Origin: Pseudomonas sp. MMS21 TM103
Lineage (GTDB): Bacteria; Pseudomonadota; Gammaproteobacteria; Pseudomonadales; Pseudomonadaceae
Assembly: GCF_022132145.1 (NCBI RefSeq)
Contig: NZ_JAJISP010000002.1
Coordinates: forward strand, 744,001-808,000
Direction: 5' to 3'
Length of the DNA: 64,000 nucleotides
The notes under the pieces are model-generated. The model was not told the origin of the DNA, made no database searches, and was given only the letters and a program-made list of their open reading frames with translations. This document shows, one piece after another, positions 25,876-34,332 of the stretch. Made by a program: the position numbers and the translations under genes. Every line of letters begins with the position of its first letter. The first letter of the stretch is position 1.

Positions 25876-26343
25876 ATGCAAGAAAAGCTCGGCCCCATCG
25901 ATCGCAAGATTCTCCGCCTGCTGCAGCACAACGCCGACCTCTCCGCCGCCGAGATTGCCGAGAAGGTCGAGCTGTCACAATCGCCCTGCTGGCGGCGGAT
26001 TCATCGCATGCAGGAGGAAGGCCTGATCGAGCGCAAGGTCGCCCTGCTCAACCCCAAGTTGCTGGGCCTGGGCATGACCGTATTCGTCGACATCAAGCTG
26101 TCGGCCCACGGCCGCAAGAACCTGGAGGAATTTGAACAGGCGGTGGTTGGTTACTCTGAAGTGCTGGAGTGCTACACCATGGCCGGCGGTTCGGACTACC
26201 TGCTCAAGGTAGTGGCCAAGGACATCGCCAGCTACGAGCGCTTCCTGCGCGACCACCTGCTGCAACGCCCGCACGTGCAGGAAGCGCATTCGAATATCGC
26301 CATGAGCGAAGTCAAACGCACCACCGAATTGCCACTGGATTGA
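25876..26343 (+). CDS. Lrp/AsnC family transcriptional regulator
   Basis: 155 residues. The N-terminal winged helix-turn-helix (about 5-55) reads DRKILRLLQHNADLSAAEIA and then VELSQSPCWRRIHRMQEEGL, the classic Lrp recognition block. The C-terminal RAM/AsnC ligand domain contains VLECYTMAGGSDYLLKV (about 95-112). Such regulators respond to amino acids. Divergent orientation to the iorAB fusion makes it the probable local regulator of the amino-acid catabolic genes. Confidence 0.92.
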   Translation: MQEKLGPIDRKILRLLQHNADLSAAEIAEKVELSQSPCWRRIHRMQEEGLIERKVALLNPKLLGLGMTVFVDIKLSAHGRKNLEEFEQAVVGYSEVLECYTMAGGSDYLLKVVAKDIASYERFLRDHLLQRPHVQEAHSNIAMSEVKRTTELPLD

Positions 26344-26460
26344 GCTGTGCTCTACAGCTCGTGGACCTGCATCAGGCCCGACGGATGTCTGCCCGCAACG
26401 CCAACGGCCGGGAAAGACGCCCAGAAACAGTTCCTCCGACACTTTCGCTGCAGGCCTGGG

Positions 26461-27210
26461 TCACAGCACCCGACCGTCATGGGCCAGGCTCACGCCCGCG
26501 GGCAATGCCTTGGGGTTATCCAGCAGCCAGGTGTCGAAGCTGTGACCGATATGGGTCAGCACCGCTTCGCCCGGCTGCAGCCTCTTGATCACCTCCAGCG
26601 CCCGTGTCAGGTCGTTGTGGTTGCGCGGCGCCTGCGGCTGCGGCGCGGTTGAGCAATCCAGCACCAGCAGATCCAGCGACGATTGCAGCAAGACCTGACA
26701 ACTGTCTTCCGGCACGCCGAGGGTATCGGTGAGGTAGGCGATACGCCGGCCCTCGGCTTCCAACAAATAGCCGAAGGTTGGTCTGGAATGATTGAGCGGC
26801 AACGCGGTGACCGCTAGCGCGCCCCACTGACGCCGCTCGAAGGCGGCAAAGGGCTGGCTAAAATCAAGAATGCCAGGGTGCTTGTACAGGTCCGCCAGGC
26901 CCTCTGGATCATCCGGGCCATGCACCGGAATGATCAAACCCTGGCCCCAACGCAGCTGCAGCAAGCCCTGGGCGTGATCGGCGTGATAATGAGTCTGCAA
27001 GATACCGCTCAGGCTATGAGGCGCAAAGCGTTCGCCCAGATCAGTCAGGCCAGAGTCGATCAACCAGCGCTCAGCGCCACATTCGATCAAGGCGCAGCAG
27101 GGGCCCCGCCGCCGTGACGGGTCGAGCCGGGCGCTGTCGCAAGCCGCACACGCACAGTTGTACACCGGTACCTGACGGGCATCGCCGGTGCCCAGCAGAG
27201 TCAGGATCAT
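26461..27210 (-). CDS. phnP: Phosphonate metabolism protein PhnP (phosphoribosyl cyclic phosphodiesterase)
   Basis: 249 residues of the metallo-beta-lactamase fold. The metal motif is THYHADHAQG (about 72-81), with LTDTLG near 158 and LNHSRPTFGY near 140. The N-terminal CACAACDSARLD cysteines fit the extra zinc site known in PhnP. PhnP opens the 5-phosphoribosyl 1,2-cyclic phosphate made by C-P lyase. It is the last gene of the phn operon and overlaps phnN by 4 bases. Confidence 0.92.
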   Translation of the reverse strand: MILTLLGTGDARQVPVYNCACAACDSARLDPSRRRGPCCALIECGAERWLIDSGLTDLGERFAPHSLSGILQTHYHADHAQGLLQLRWGQGLIIPVHGPDDPEGLADLYKHPGILDFSQPFAAFERRQWGALAVTALPLNHSRPTFGYLLEAEGRRIAYLTDTLGVPEDSCQVLLQSSLDLLVLDCSTAPQPQAPRNHNDLTRALEVIKRLQPGEAVLTHIGHSFDTWLLDNPKALPAGVSLAHDGRVL

Positions 27211-27770
27211 GTGCTGCTGGCGCCGATCAGCGCCAGCAACTTGTCCACCGAGTGTTCGAAATGGCTGGAGTTATCCAGCAGGTGTAGCCCCTCTGCGAGA
27301 GCCGCGGCACTGCTGTCGAACTCGGCATTGCGTGCCAGGCGCTGTTCAATTTGCGCTGAGGTTTCACGCCCACGCGCATGCAAACGCTGGCTCAGGACCG
27401 CATGATCCACCGTCAGCAACACGCCCATCAATTCGGGATAACGCAGCCGTGCTTGCAGCAGATAACCCCGTGAGCCATTGACCAGCACGTCCTGCCCTGC
27501 CATCAGCCACTCATCAATCCGCCGCGAGATGCCATAGGCCAGGCCATTAGCGCGCCAACTCAAGGCAAAAGCGCCCTCGGCTTCCAATTGATCAAACTCG
27601 GCAGGAGTGACGCCAATGGCGTCCTCCCCAACCGCCTCTGCCGAACGGGTGATAATCCGACGGGCGACCTGGCAACCGCGCTCGGCCAGACGCTCACGCG
27701 CCGCATTCAACAGGCTGTCCTTGCCCGAGCCCGAGGGTCCCATCAAATAGATCAACCTGCCGCTCATCAA
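27207..27770 (-). CDS. phnN: Ribose 1,5-bisphosphate phosphokinase PhnN
   Basis: 187 residues of the guanylate-kinase-like fold. The P-loop is MGPSGSGKDSLL (about 10-21). ARRIITRSAEAVGEDAIGV (about 37-55) corresponds to the substrate-binding region. PhnN phosphorylates ribose 1,5-bisphosphate to PRPP, returning the sugar to metabolism. It overlaps phnM by 4 bases upstream and phnP by 4 downstream. Either of the first two Met codons could start it. Confidence 0.92.
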   Translation of the reverse strand: MMSGRLIYLMGPSGSGKDSLLNAARERLAERGCQVARRIITRSAEAVGEDAIGVTPAEFDQLEAEGAFALSWRANGLAYGISRRIDEWLMAGQDVLVNGSRGYLLQARLRYPELMGVLLTVDHAVLSQRLHARGRETSAQIEQRLARNAEFDSSAAALAEGLHLLDNSSHFEHSVDKLLALIGASST

Positions 27771-28912
27771 AACACCCTGTTCGCTTGTCGCCAGACCTGC
27801 TGGATCACCGCCTGGCCGTCATGCACCTGTGCGTGGATCAAGTCCGCACGCAACCCGACGCGAATTTCGCCGCGGTCATACAGCCCCGCCGCTTGCGCGG
27901 GCGAACGGCTTACCGTGGCAATCGCCCGCGGCAAATCATACCCGTTGTCCTGTTCGGCCAGCATAAAAGCTGCCTGCAGCAAGCTGGCCGGATAATAGTC
28001 ACTGGATAGGATATCCAGCACCTCATGACAAGCCAGTTCGGCCGCGGCAATGTTGCCCGAGTGCGAACCGCCACGGACGATATTCGGCGCGCCCATCAAC
28101 ACCTTGAGCCCCAGCTTGTGGCTGGCCGTGGCGGCTTCCAGGGTGGTGGGGAACTCGGCGATCGACATGCCAAAACCTGCCGATTCCTGCACATGGGCCA
28201 GGGTCGCGTCATCGTGACTGGCCACCGCCAGGCCACGGGCATGACACTCCTCGACGATGGTGCGGCGATAACGGTCGCTGAATTCGATGGAGTTGGCCAC
28301 TTGCTCCTTGATAAAGGCATCCATCTCTGCGGTGCTCAAGTGGTACTTACCCATGTAGTACTCACGGTACTTGTCTTCCTTGGCGAACTGACGCTGGCCC
28401 GGCGAGTGATCCATCACCGACACCAGTTGTACCAGCGGGTGTTCTACCAGATCGCGGAAAACCGCCAGGCTATCCGGGTGGCACAACTCGCAGCGCAGGT
28501 GCAAAAGGTGATCGGCGCGCGTGTGGCCGGCCGCCGAGGCCCGGGCAATGGATTCAAGCATGGCGGGCAACTGCTGCATGCGTTTGCCACGCGGGTTGAT
28601 GTCGCCAATGGCCAGGGCATCGAACACCGTGGTGATGCCGGCCGAGACGATCTGCGCATCATGGGTCAGCACCGCCGAGGTCGACGGCCAGTCCACCCCC
28701 GGCCGCGGGCTCATGTATTTTTCCAGGTTGTCGGTGTGCAGCTCGACCAATCCCGGCAGCAGGAAATCGCCACCGAGGTCGAGCGCTTGGGGCAAACCAC
28801 TGACCCCCTCCTCCACCTGCGCAAGCAAACCGTCACGTAGCACCAGGGTGCCGACGAACGCCTGCTCGGCCGTCACCACCCGCGCATTGGTCAAAATCTG
28901 TTCAACCGGCAT
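27767..28912 (-). CDS. phnM: Alpha-D-ribose 1-methylphosphonate 5-triphosphate diphosphatase PhnM
   Basis: 381 residues from the ATG at 28912 (MPVEQILTNARVV), which overlaps phnL by 11 bases; the frame extends nine codons further. This amidohydrolase-family protein shows the metal motif LPGLVELHTDNLEKYMSPRP (about 48-67), a later metal/substrate segment VASHDDATLAH, and MGAPNIVRGGSHSGN. PhnM removes pyrophosphate from the ribose 1-alkylphosphonate triphosphate before C-P cleavage. It is coupled to phnL and phnN. Confidence 0.92.
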   Translation of the reverse strand: MPVEQILTNARVVTAEQAFVGTLVLRDGLLAQVEEGVSGLPQALDLGGDFLLPGLVELHTDNLEKYMSPRPGVDWPSTSAVLTHDAQIVSAGITTVFDALAIGDINPRGKRMQQLPAMLESIARASAAGHTRADHLLHLRCELCHPDSLAVFRDLVEHPLVQLVSVMDHSPGQRQFAKEDKYREYYMGKYHLSTAEMDAFIKEQVANSIEFSDRYRRTIVEECHARGLAVASHDDATLAHVQESAGFGMSIAEFPTTLEAATASHKLGLKVLMGAPNIVRGGSHSGNIAAAELACHEVLDILSSDYYPASLLQAAFMLAEQDNGYDLPRAIATVSRSPAQAAGLYDRGEIRVGLRADLIHAQVHDGQAVIQQVWRQANRVF

Positions 28913-29621
28913 ACACATACTCCTGCATGGGCGCGGCATCCGGGGTCATGTCGAGGAAACGATCCGCCACCGCCTCGCGGGCGGCGCGGTCATGGAAAAT
29001 GCCGATCAGCGCCGAACCGGCAGCCTTGGCTTCATTGATCAGCGCCAGTACCACCTGACGATTGGCGTCGTCCAGCGACGCGGTCGGCTCATCCAGCAGC
29101 ATCAATGGCCAGCTGACCATGAAGCCGCGGGCGATATTCACCCGCTGCTGCTCACCGCCGGAGAAGGTGCCGGGGGCCAGCTGCCAAAGGGCCTCGGGGA
29201 TATTCAGGCGGCTCAGCAGTTGCTTGGCCCGCGCCTGGGCATCAGCGCGACTCCAGCCACGGGCCAGCGCCGGCTCCATCACTACATCCAGGGTCGCCAC
29301 CCGTGGAATCACCCGCAGAAACTGGCTGACATAGCCCAGGGTCTGCCGGCGCACCGTTAGCACCTGACGCGGCTCGGCACCGACCAGCTCGACCCAGCCA
29401 CCCTGATGACGCACGCGGATGCTGCCGCCGGCGGCCAGGTAATTGCCGTACAGGGTGCGCAGCAAGGTCGACTTGCCGGCACCGGATTGACCGTGCAACA
29501 CCAGGCACTCGCCAGCGCGCACGCTGAAGTTGAGCCCGCTCAATACATTCAGCACCACGCCGTGTTGCTGATGCAGGGTGAAGGTCTTGCTGAGGTCGGA
29601 GACCTCGATCAGGTTGTGCAT
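28902..29621 (-). CDS. phnL: C-P lyase accessory ABC-type protein PhnL
   Basis: 239 residues with all ABC ATPase motifs: Walker A GQSGAGKST near 45, signature FSGGEQQRVNIA near 150, Walker B LMLLDEPTAS near 172. PhnL is not a transporter subunit; with PhnK it associates with the core PhnGHIJ complex of C-P lyase. About 100 bases holding a REP-like element separate it from phnK. Confidence 0.92.
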   Translation of the reverse strand: MHNLIEVSDLSKTFTLHQQHGVVLNVLSGLNFSVRAGECLVLHGQSGAGKSTLLRTLYGNYLAAGGSIRVRHQGGWVELVGAEPRQVLTVRRQTLGYVSQFLRVIPRVATLDVVMEPALARGWSRADAQARAKQLLSRLNIPEALWQLAPGTFSGGEQQRVNIARGFMVSWPLMLLDEPTASLDDANRQVVLALINEAKAAGSALIGIFHDRAAREAVADRFLDMTPDAAPMQEYVYAG

Positions 29622-29640
29622 ATAAACCTCGGATTAACCC

Positions 29641-29714
29641 TGTGGAAGCCAGCTTGCTGTGGTCTGGCATTCCAGCGATGTGACCATTGATCGCCAGCAA
29701 GCCGGCTCCTACAA
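29641..29714. repeat. REP/BIME-like palindromic repeat pair between phnK and phnL
   Basis: A left unit GGAAGCCAGCTTGCTGTGG and a right unit TCGCCAGCAAGCCGGCTCCT are in inverted orientation. The right unit, followed by ACA, matches the Pseudomonas REP consensus (TCGCCAGCAAGCCGGCTCCTACA type). It is the only such element found in the window and sits inside an operon, where REP pairs can stabilise or attenuate transcripts. Confidence 0.8.
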
Positions 29715-29724
29715 ACAGCAACTG

Positions 29725-30534
29725 TCATGGCTGCAGGACCGACGACACCAGCAGCTGCGAATAGGGATGCTGCGGGTCATCGAGGATCTGGTCGGTCAGG
29801 CCGGCCTCGACCACATGGGAGCGGCGCATCACCATCAACCGGTCCGCCAGCAGACGGGCGACCGCCAGGTCGTGGGTGACGATCACCACCGCCAGGTCCA
29901 GTTCGCGCACCAGACCGCGCAGCAGATCGAGCAAACGTGCCTGCACCGACACATCGAGGCCGCCGGTAGGTTCGTCCATAAAGATCAGCCGAGGGCTGGA
30001 GACCAGGTTGCGGGCGATCTGCAAACGCTGCTGCATGCCGCCGGAGAAGGTGCGCGGCAGGTCGTCGATGCGTAGCGGGTCGATTTCCACCTGGCGCAGC
30101 CAGTCGATGCCGGCCGCACGCAGTTCGCCATAATGGCGCACGCCCTGGGCCATCAGCCGCTCACCGATATTGGCGCCGGCTGACACGCCCATGCGCAAGC
30201 CGTCACGCGGGTTCTGCTCGACAAAGCCCCACTCGGTGCGCAACAGCGTGCGCCGCTGCGCCTCGCTGGTGCTGTACAGGTCAAGCGGATGACCGTCCGT
30301 ATTGCGGTAGCTGACCGTGCCGCGATCCGGCGGGCAGCGTCCAGACAGCAGGCTTAGCAGGGTCGACTTGCCCGAGCCGGACTCGCCAACGATGCCCAGC
30401 ACCTCACCTGGATAGAGGTCGAAGGACACGCCCTGACAGCCTTTTTCCGGGCCGTACAGTCGGGTCAGGTCGCGCACGCTGAACAGCGGCTGGGCCGTTG
30501 CGCTATGCGGCTGCAATTTCTCGGCGGCACTCAT
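29725..30534 (-). CDS. phnK: C-P lyase accessory ABC-type protein PhnK
   Basis: 269 residues. The ABC motifs are Walker [12 protein letters not shown] near 53, signature FSGGMQQRLQIA near 163 and Walker B LIFMDEPTGGLD near 187. Its closest family is the oligopeptide ATPase type, as expected for PhnK. It binds the PhnGHIJ core and is needed for phosphonate use. The start overlaps the phnJ end by 4 bases. Confidence 0.92.
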   Translation of the reverse strand: MSAAEKLQPHSATAQPLFSVRDLTRLYGPEKGCQGVSFDLYPGEVLGIVGESGSGKSTLLSLLSGRCPPDRGTVSYRNTDGHPLDLYSTSEAQRRTLLRTEWGFVEQNPRDGLRMGVSAGANIGERLMAQGVRHYGELRAAGIDWLRQVEIDPLRIDDLPRTFSGGMQQRLQIARNLVSSPRLIFMDEPTGGLDVSVQARLLDLLRGLVRELDLAVVIVTHDLAVARLLADRLMVMRRSHVVEAGLTDQILDDPQHPYSQLLVSSVLQP

Positions 30535-31409
30535 TGCGCGACCTCCTCATTGGCATCACGGCGTTGTATGCAGTAATCCGTATCGGAGCAGACGAAGCGC
30601 TTGCCGCCAGCGTCGTCGACGATCAGCTCGTCGAGGTAGGACTCGCGGCTGCCACAGAACGCACAGGACTCGTCCCAGCGCTGGATTTCGAAGGGGTGAT
30701 CTTCAAAGTCCAGGCTGACCACCCGGGTGTAGGGCGGCACGGCATATAGGCGCTTCTCACGGCCGGCGCCGAACAGCATCAGCGCCGGGCTCATATGCAA
30801 CTTGGGATTGTCGAATTTGGGGATCGGCGAGGGGTCCATCACATAGCGCTGGTCCACCGTTACTGGGTATGCATAGCTGGTGGCGATATGGCCGAAGGTC
30901 GCGATGTCCTCGTACAGCTTGACGTGCATCACCCCGTAATCCTCCAGCGCGTGCATGGTGCGGGTCTCGGTTTCCGAGGGTTCGATAAAGCGCAGCGGCT
31001 CGGGAATCGGCACCTGATAAACCACGATCTGGTCACCCGTCAGCGGCGCTTCCGGAATCCGATGGCGGGTCTGGATCACCGTCGCCTCGGGGGTGCGGGT
31101 CGTGGTTTTGACCCCTGTTGTACGGGCGAAAAAACGTCGTATCGACACCGCATTGGTCGTGTCGTCCGCGCCCTGATCGATCACTTTGAGGACGTCATCG
31201 GCACCGAGAATCGCCGCGGTAAGCTGCATACCACCGGTGCCCCACCCGTAGGGCAAGGGCATCTCGCGGCCGGCGAAAGGCACCTGATAACCTGGCACAG
31301 CCACCGCCTTGAGCAGGCCACGGCGGATCATGCGTTTAGTCTGCTCATCGAGGTAGGCGAAGTTATAACCCGTCTCGGTAGCGTGGTTGGCTTGAACCTG
31401 GGCATTCAT
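30531..31409 (-). CDS. phnJ: Carbon-phosphorus lyase radical-SAM subunit PhnJ
   Basis: 292 residues. The characteristic cysteine pattern C-x2-C-x21-C-x5-C occurs at C249, C252, C274 and C280. The first three hold the [4Fe-4S] cluster, and the last corresponds to the catalytic Cys272 of the E. coli enzyme. The subunit breaks the C-P bond by a radical SAM reaction. It overlaps phnI upstream and phnK downstream by 4 bases each, so translation is coupled through the core complex genes. Confidence 0.95.
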   Translation of the reverse strand: MNAQVQANHATETGYNFAYLDEQTKRMIRRGLLKAVAVPGYQVPFAGREMPLPYGWGTGGMQLTAAILGADDVLKVIDQGADDTTNAVSIRRFFARTTGVKTTTRTPEATVIQTRHRIPEAPLTGDQIVVYQVPIPEPLRFIEPSETETRTMHALEDYGVMHVKLYEDIATFGHIATSYAYPVTVDQRYVMDPSPIPKFDNPKLHMSPALMLFGAGREKRLYAVPPYTRVVSLDFEDHPFEIQRWDESCAFCGSRESYLDELIVDDAGGKRFVCSDTDYCIQRRDANEEVAQ

Positions 31410-32497
31410 GCGCCTTGCTCCTCGGCGACTGGCTGCTCGTTACTTGGCTTGCGCAGCTTGCGGATCAGCTCCAGCTCGGACTGGAAGTCTACGTAGTGCG
31501 GTAATTTCAGATGGGAGACGAAACCGCCGGCCTCGACGTTGTCGCAGTGCATCAGCACGAACTCCTCCTGCTGCGCCGGGCCCTCGACCTCTTCAGCGTA
31601 TTCGGCGGCGCGCAACGAGCGGTCGACCAGGGCCATGCCCAAGGCCTTGCGTTCGGCGTAACCGAAGGCCAGGCCATAGCCGCGGGTGAATTGCGGATCG
31701 ATGCCCTTGCCACCGACGAACTGGTTGACCATTTCGCATTCGGTCACCTCGATATCGCCGAGCGGTACGGCAAAACCCAGCTCCTCTGGCTCCAGCCAGA
31801 CGTCGGCCTCACCGATGCGAATTTCCCCGGCGAATGGGTGGTTGCGCCCGTAGCCGCGCTGGGTCGAGTAGCCTAGCGCCAGGAGAAACCCTTCATCGCC
31901 ACGGGCCAGGGCCTGCAGGCGCTGAGCACGACTGGCGGGAAAGCCCAAGGGCTCGCGGGTGATATCCGCTACCGCTGCGCCATCGTCCACTTCGCGGGCC
32001 ATCAGGCCTTCCTCGGCGAGAAAATCCAGCACCTGCGGGCAGGCTGCCGGTTCGGCGCTGGCGTCCAGCTGCGGGCCGGGATGCATGCCTTCGGCCATGA
32101 GGGTGAAGTCCAGCAGGCGATGACTGTAGTCGAAGGTCGGGCCGAGCAACTGGCCTCCGGGCAGATCCTTGAAGGTCGCCGAGATGCGTCGGCTTAGCTG
32201 CATCTGCGAGGTTTCCAGCGGCGCACTCGCGGCGAAACGTGGCAGCGTGGTGCGGTAGGCGCGCAGCAGGAAGATGGCCTCCATCAGGTCACCGGCGCCC
32301 TGCTTGATAGCCAGGGCGGCCAGTTGCGGGTCATACAGCGAGCCTTCACTCATTACCCGGGCCACAGCCAGAGGCATCTGCTCGCGAACCTGATCGACGC
32401 TCAGCTCGGGAATGGCGGTATCGCCACGGCGTTTTTTCGCCAGCAGCAGGTGGGCATTGTCGATGGCGCGCTCGCCACCTTTGACGGCTACGTACAT
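31406..32497 (-). CDS. phnI: C-P lyase core subunit PhnI
   Basis: 363 residues, close to the usual length. PhnI segments include MYVAVKGGERAIDNAHLLL at the start and LPHYVDFQSELELIRKLRK near the end. With PhnG, PhnH and PhnL it forms the ribose 1-alkylphosphonate triphosphate synthase; PhnI alone acts on nucleosides. Its start coincides with the phnH stop (1-base overlap) and its end overlaps phnJ. Confidence 0.94.
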   Translation of the reverse strand: MYVAVKGGERAIDNAHLLLAKKRRGDTAIPELSVDQVREQMPLAVARVMSEGSLYDPQLAALAIKQGAGDLMEAIFLLRAYRTTLPRFAASAPLETSQMQLSRRISATFKDLPGGQLLGPTFDYSHRLLDFTLMAEGMHPGPQLDASAEPAACPQVLDFLAEEGLMAREVDDGAAVADITREPLGFPASRAQRLQALARGDEGFLLALGYSTQRGYGRNHPFAGEIRIGEADVWLEPEELGFAVPLGDIEVTECEMVNQFVGGKGIDPQFTRGYGLAFGYAERKALGMALVDRSLRAAEYAEEVEGPAQQEEFVLMHCDNVEAGGFVSHLKLPHYVDFQSELELIRKLRKPSNEQPVAEEQGA

Positions 32498-33120
32498 CAG
32501 GCGGCCTCCTCTGTACTCACGAAGCCTTCAAGCACGTGGGTGCTGCGCGGCAGGCCAATGATCTGGCGATTGGCGGCGAAGAAAGCATCCAGCCCCCGCG
32601 GAAAAGCGCTACGTGTACTGCGTTCTCGCCAGAACGCCGGTGTCAGTGGCAGATCAACACTGCGCACGTCCTTGATCCCGGGTCCGCGCCAACGCAGGGC
32701 CGGACCACCGCTCAAGGCAGCTAGTTGAATCAGCAAGGTGCAGGACTGGTCCGGGTAGCGTTCGCTGCCGTTATCGAACGCCGAGAGGTCTCCCAGTTCG
32801 CGCTCATCAAGCAGGGCGAACAGTGCCAGCTCGCGCTCAGCGACGATCGGGCAACCACAATGAAACGACAGATTGGCGCGGATCACTGGAGTATCGAAGC
32901 ACGGGGCCAGCCACAACGGCGTATCGCCATCGAGAAAGGCCAGGCACAGGGCATAAGTGGCGGGCTGTAGACCATCCAGCGCCAAGGCACGATCCATGCC
33001 CTGCACCAGACCCGGTTCGGCCAGCGCCTTGAGCGCGGCACGGAAACTGGCCTGGGCATCGAGCACCGGATCGTTAAAGGCAGGTTGCAGCCAGTGCGAG
33101 CTATTTACCGGGCTCATCAA
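32497..33120 (-). CDS. phnH: C-P lyase core subunit PhnH
   Basis: 207 residues. The protein shows PhnH features: an N-terminal FNDPVLDAQASFRAALKAL segment, LWLAPCFDTPVIRANLSFH near 85, and RWRGPGIKDVRSVDLPL near 145 (the G-P-G-I block). It is a dimeric, PLP-transferase-like core subunit without PLP. It overlaps phnG by 4 bases and phnI by 1. Confidence 0.93.
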   Translation of the reverse strand: MMSPVNSSHWLQPAFNDPVLDAQASFRAALKALAEPGLVQGMDRALALDGLQPATYALCLAFLDGDTPLWLAPCFDTPVIRANLSFHCGCPIVAERELALFALLDERELGDLSAFDNGSERYPDQSCTLLIQLAALSGGPALRWRGPGIKDVRSVDLPLTPAFWRERSTRSAFPRGLDAFFAANRQIIGLPRSTHVLEGFVSTEEAA

Positions 33121-33578
33121 TCTTCTCCTCTGACCAGGGTGAAAAATTCCACCTGGGTGGTTGCGGTTTCCGCGGCCCTGGTCGCCTGTTTGACGCGGTG
33201 AGCGGCAGCCAGGGGATCGATCATCCGGCTCAGCCAGTCCTGCTGCTGCGCACCCTGCAGGTGTGCATCGGCCAGGGCCGCCAGCTCGGCATGCTGCTTG
33301 TTGCGACCGGCCACATAGCTGTAGCCAGTACGGCCATCGGCCAGGCGCACCACGCAGCGGGTCACGCTCATCTCTCCGAGGTTGAAGGGGCTGCCGGTGC
33401 CGCCCATGCGCCCGCGCACCAGGGTCATGCCGATTTCCGGGGCGCGAATCAGGCGGTACTCGACCGCCTTCAACGCCGACTCGTAGGCCGTCAGCTGGCC
33501 AGCGGCGCGGGCGAGCACGCCCATCCAGCGCTGGCGGGTGGCGATGTACGGGTCGTTGTGCAACAGGTTGCGGTTCAT
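33117..33578 (-). CDS. phnG: C-P lyase core subunit PhnG
   Basis: 153 residues from the ATG at 33578; GGAGG seven bases upstream supports this over two preceding TTG codons. Typical PhnG segments are RQRWMGVLARA near 15, PEIGMTLVRGRMGGTGSPFN split as PEIGMTLVRG and GGTGSPFNLGEMSVTRC (about 45-75). PhnG is part of the PhnGHIJ core. It follows phnF after 13 bases. Confidence 0.94.
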   Translation of the reverse strand: MNRNLLHNDPYIATRQRWMGVLARAAGQLTAYESALKAVEYRLIRAPEIGMTLVRGRMGGTGSPFNLGEMSVTRCVVRLADGRTGYSYVAGRNKQHAELAALADAHLQGAQQQDWLSRMIDPLAAAHRVKQATRAAETATTQVEFFTLVRGED

Positions 33579-33591
33579 CAACAAACCTCCA

Positions 33592-34296
33592 TCAAAGGGC
33601 GAGCTGGTACTGGAAACGGTCGGCGCGGCTGGTCGAAAACGACAGCTCCACCGGCTGGCCAGCCAGATCGCGGGAAAGGGTCAGGACGCTGAGCAAGGGC
33701 GCGTGCCTGGGCATCAACAGCCGCGTTGCTTCCTCGCGGCTGGGCAAACGTGCACCAATCAGGCTGAAGGTGCGGGTCAAAGGCAGATCGCGCTGGATCA
33801 GGTACTGGCGCAGTGAGCCGCCTTGGTAGTCGGCCAACAACGGCGCATGGGTCAGGCTGAAGGCATGTCGAATCAGACTGACCGGCTGCCCCTCGATCAG
33901 GCGCAGGGTGGTCAACTCCAGCAGTTGCGTGCCCTCCGGCAGCTGCAGGTAACCGAGATCGTCCTGGCTGGCCGGGCGCACGCGGCGCCCCAGTAACTGC
34001 GCTTCGACCTTATGCCCGAGGGCCGATAACGAGGCGGTGAAGGCACTACCAGCTTGCATCGGATAGATCAGCGGCATGGCCAGCACCCGCGTGCCCTTGC
34101 CCTGCTGACGCAGCAGGCGGCCTTCAAGCACCAACTCGTCCACCGCGCGGCGCAGGGTGTGGCGGTTGACGGCAAAACGCGCGGCCAGCTGCACCTCGGC
34201 CGGCAGGTACTCGCCGGGGGGGATGCGCTGCAGCTCATCGCGCAGCACGGCGGCCAATTCGCGGTACAACGGCTCGATTTGTCTAGACAAGTGCAT
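33592..34296 (-). CDS. phnF: Phosphonate operon regulator PhnF (GntR/HutC family)
   Basis: 234 residues from the ATG at 34296 (MHLSRQIEPLYRE). The N-terminal winged helix contains YLPAEVQLAARFAVNRHTLR (about 34-53), the GntR recognition region. The C-terminal UTRA ligand domain includes LIRHAFSLTHAPLLADY and the late RDLAGQPVELSFSTSRADRF. PhnF-type proteins repress phosphonate or phosphate uptake genes. Codons 3-7 form a 12-base palindrome (34279-34290), noted separately. It lies between phnE and phnG in the operon. Confidence 0.92.
   Translation of the reverse strand: MHLSRQIEPLYRELAAVLRDELQRIPPGEYLPAEVQLAARFAVNRHTLRRAVDELVLEGRLLRQQGKGTRVLAMPLIYPMQAGSAFTASLSALGHKVEAQLLGRRVRPASQDDLGYLQLPEGTQLLELTTLRLIEGQPVSLIRHAFSLTHAPLLADYQGGSLRQYLIQRDLPLTRTFSLIGARLPSREEATRLLMPRHAPLLSVLTLSRDLAGQPVELSFSTSRADRFQYQLAL
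34279..34290. promoter_or_regulatory. 12-bp palindrome inside the 5' end of phnF, candidate operator
   Basis: TTGTCTAGACAA is a perfect palindrome covering codons 3-7 of phnF. It uses AGA for Arg, a very rare codon in this G+C-rich genome, which hints that the DNA sequence itself may be kept. GntR-family operators are short palindromes of this kind. Binding is not shown. Confidence 0.35.
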
Positions 34297-34306
34297 GGCT
34301 AATAAA

Positions 34307-34324
34307 GGGCATCCGCAGATGCCC
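34307..34324 (-). terminator. Weak hairpin/attenuator between phnE and phnF
   Basis: On the minus strand GGGCATC, loop TGCG, GATGCCC is followed by TTTATTAG. The short T-rich tail makes a weak intrinsic terminator that could lower expression of the C-P lyase genes relative to the transporter genes phnCDE. Confidence 0.5.
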
Positions 34325-34332
34325 AATCTCCG

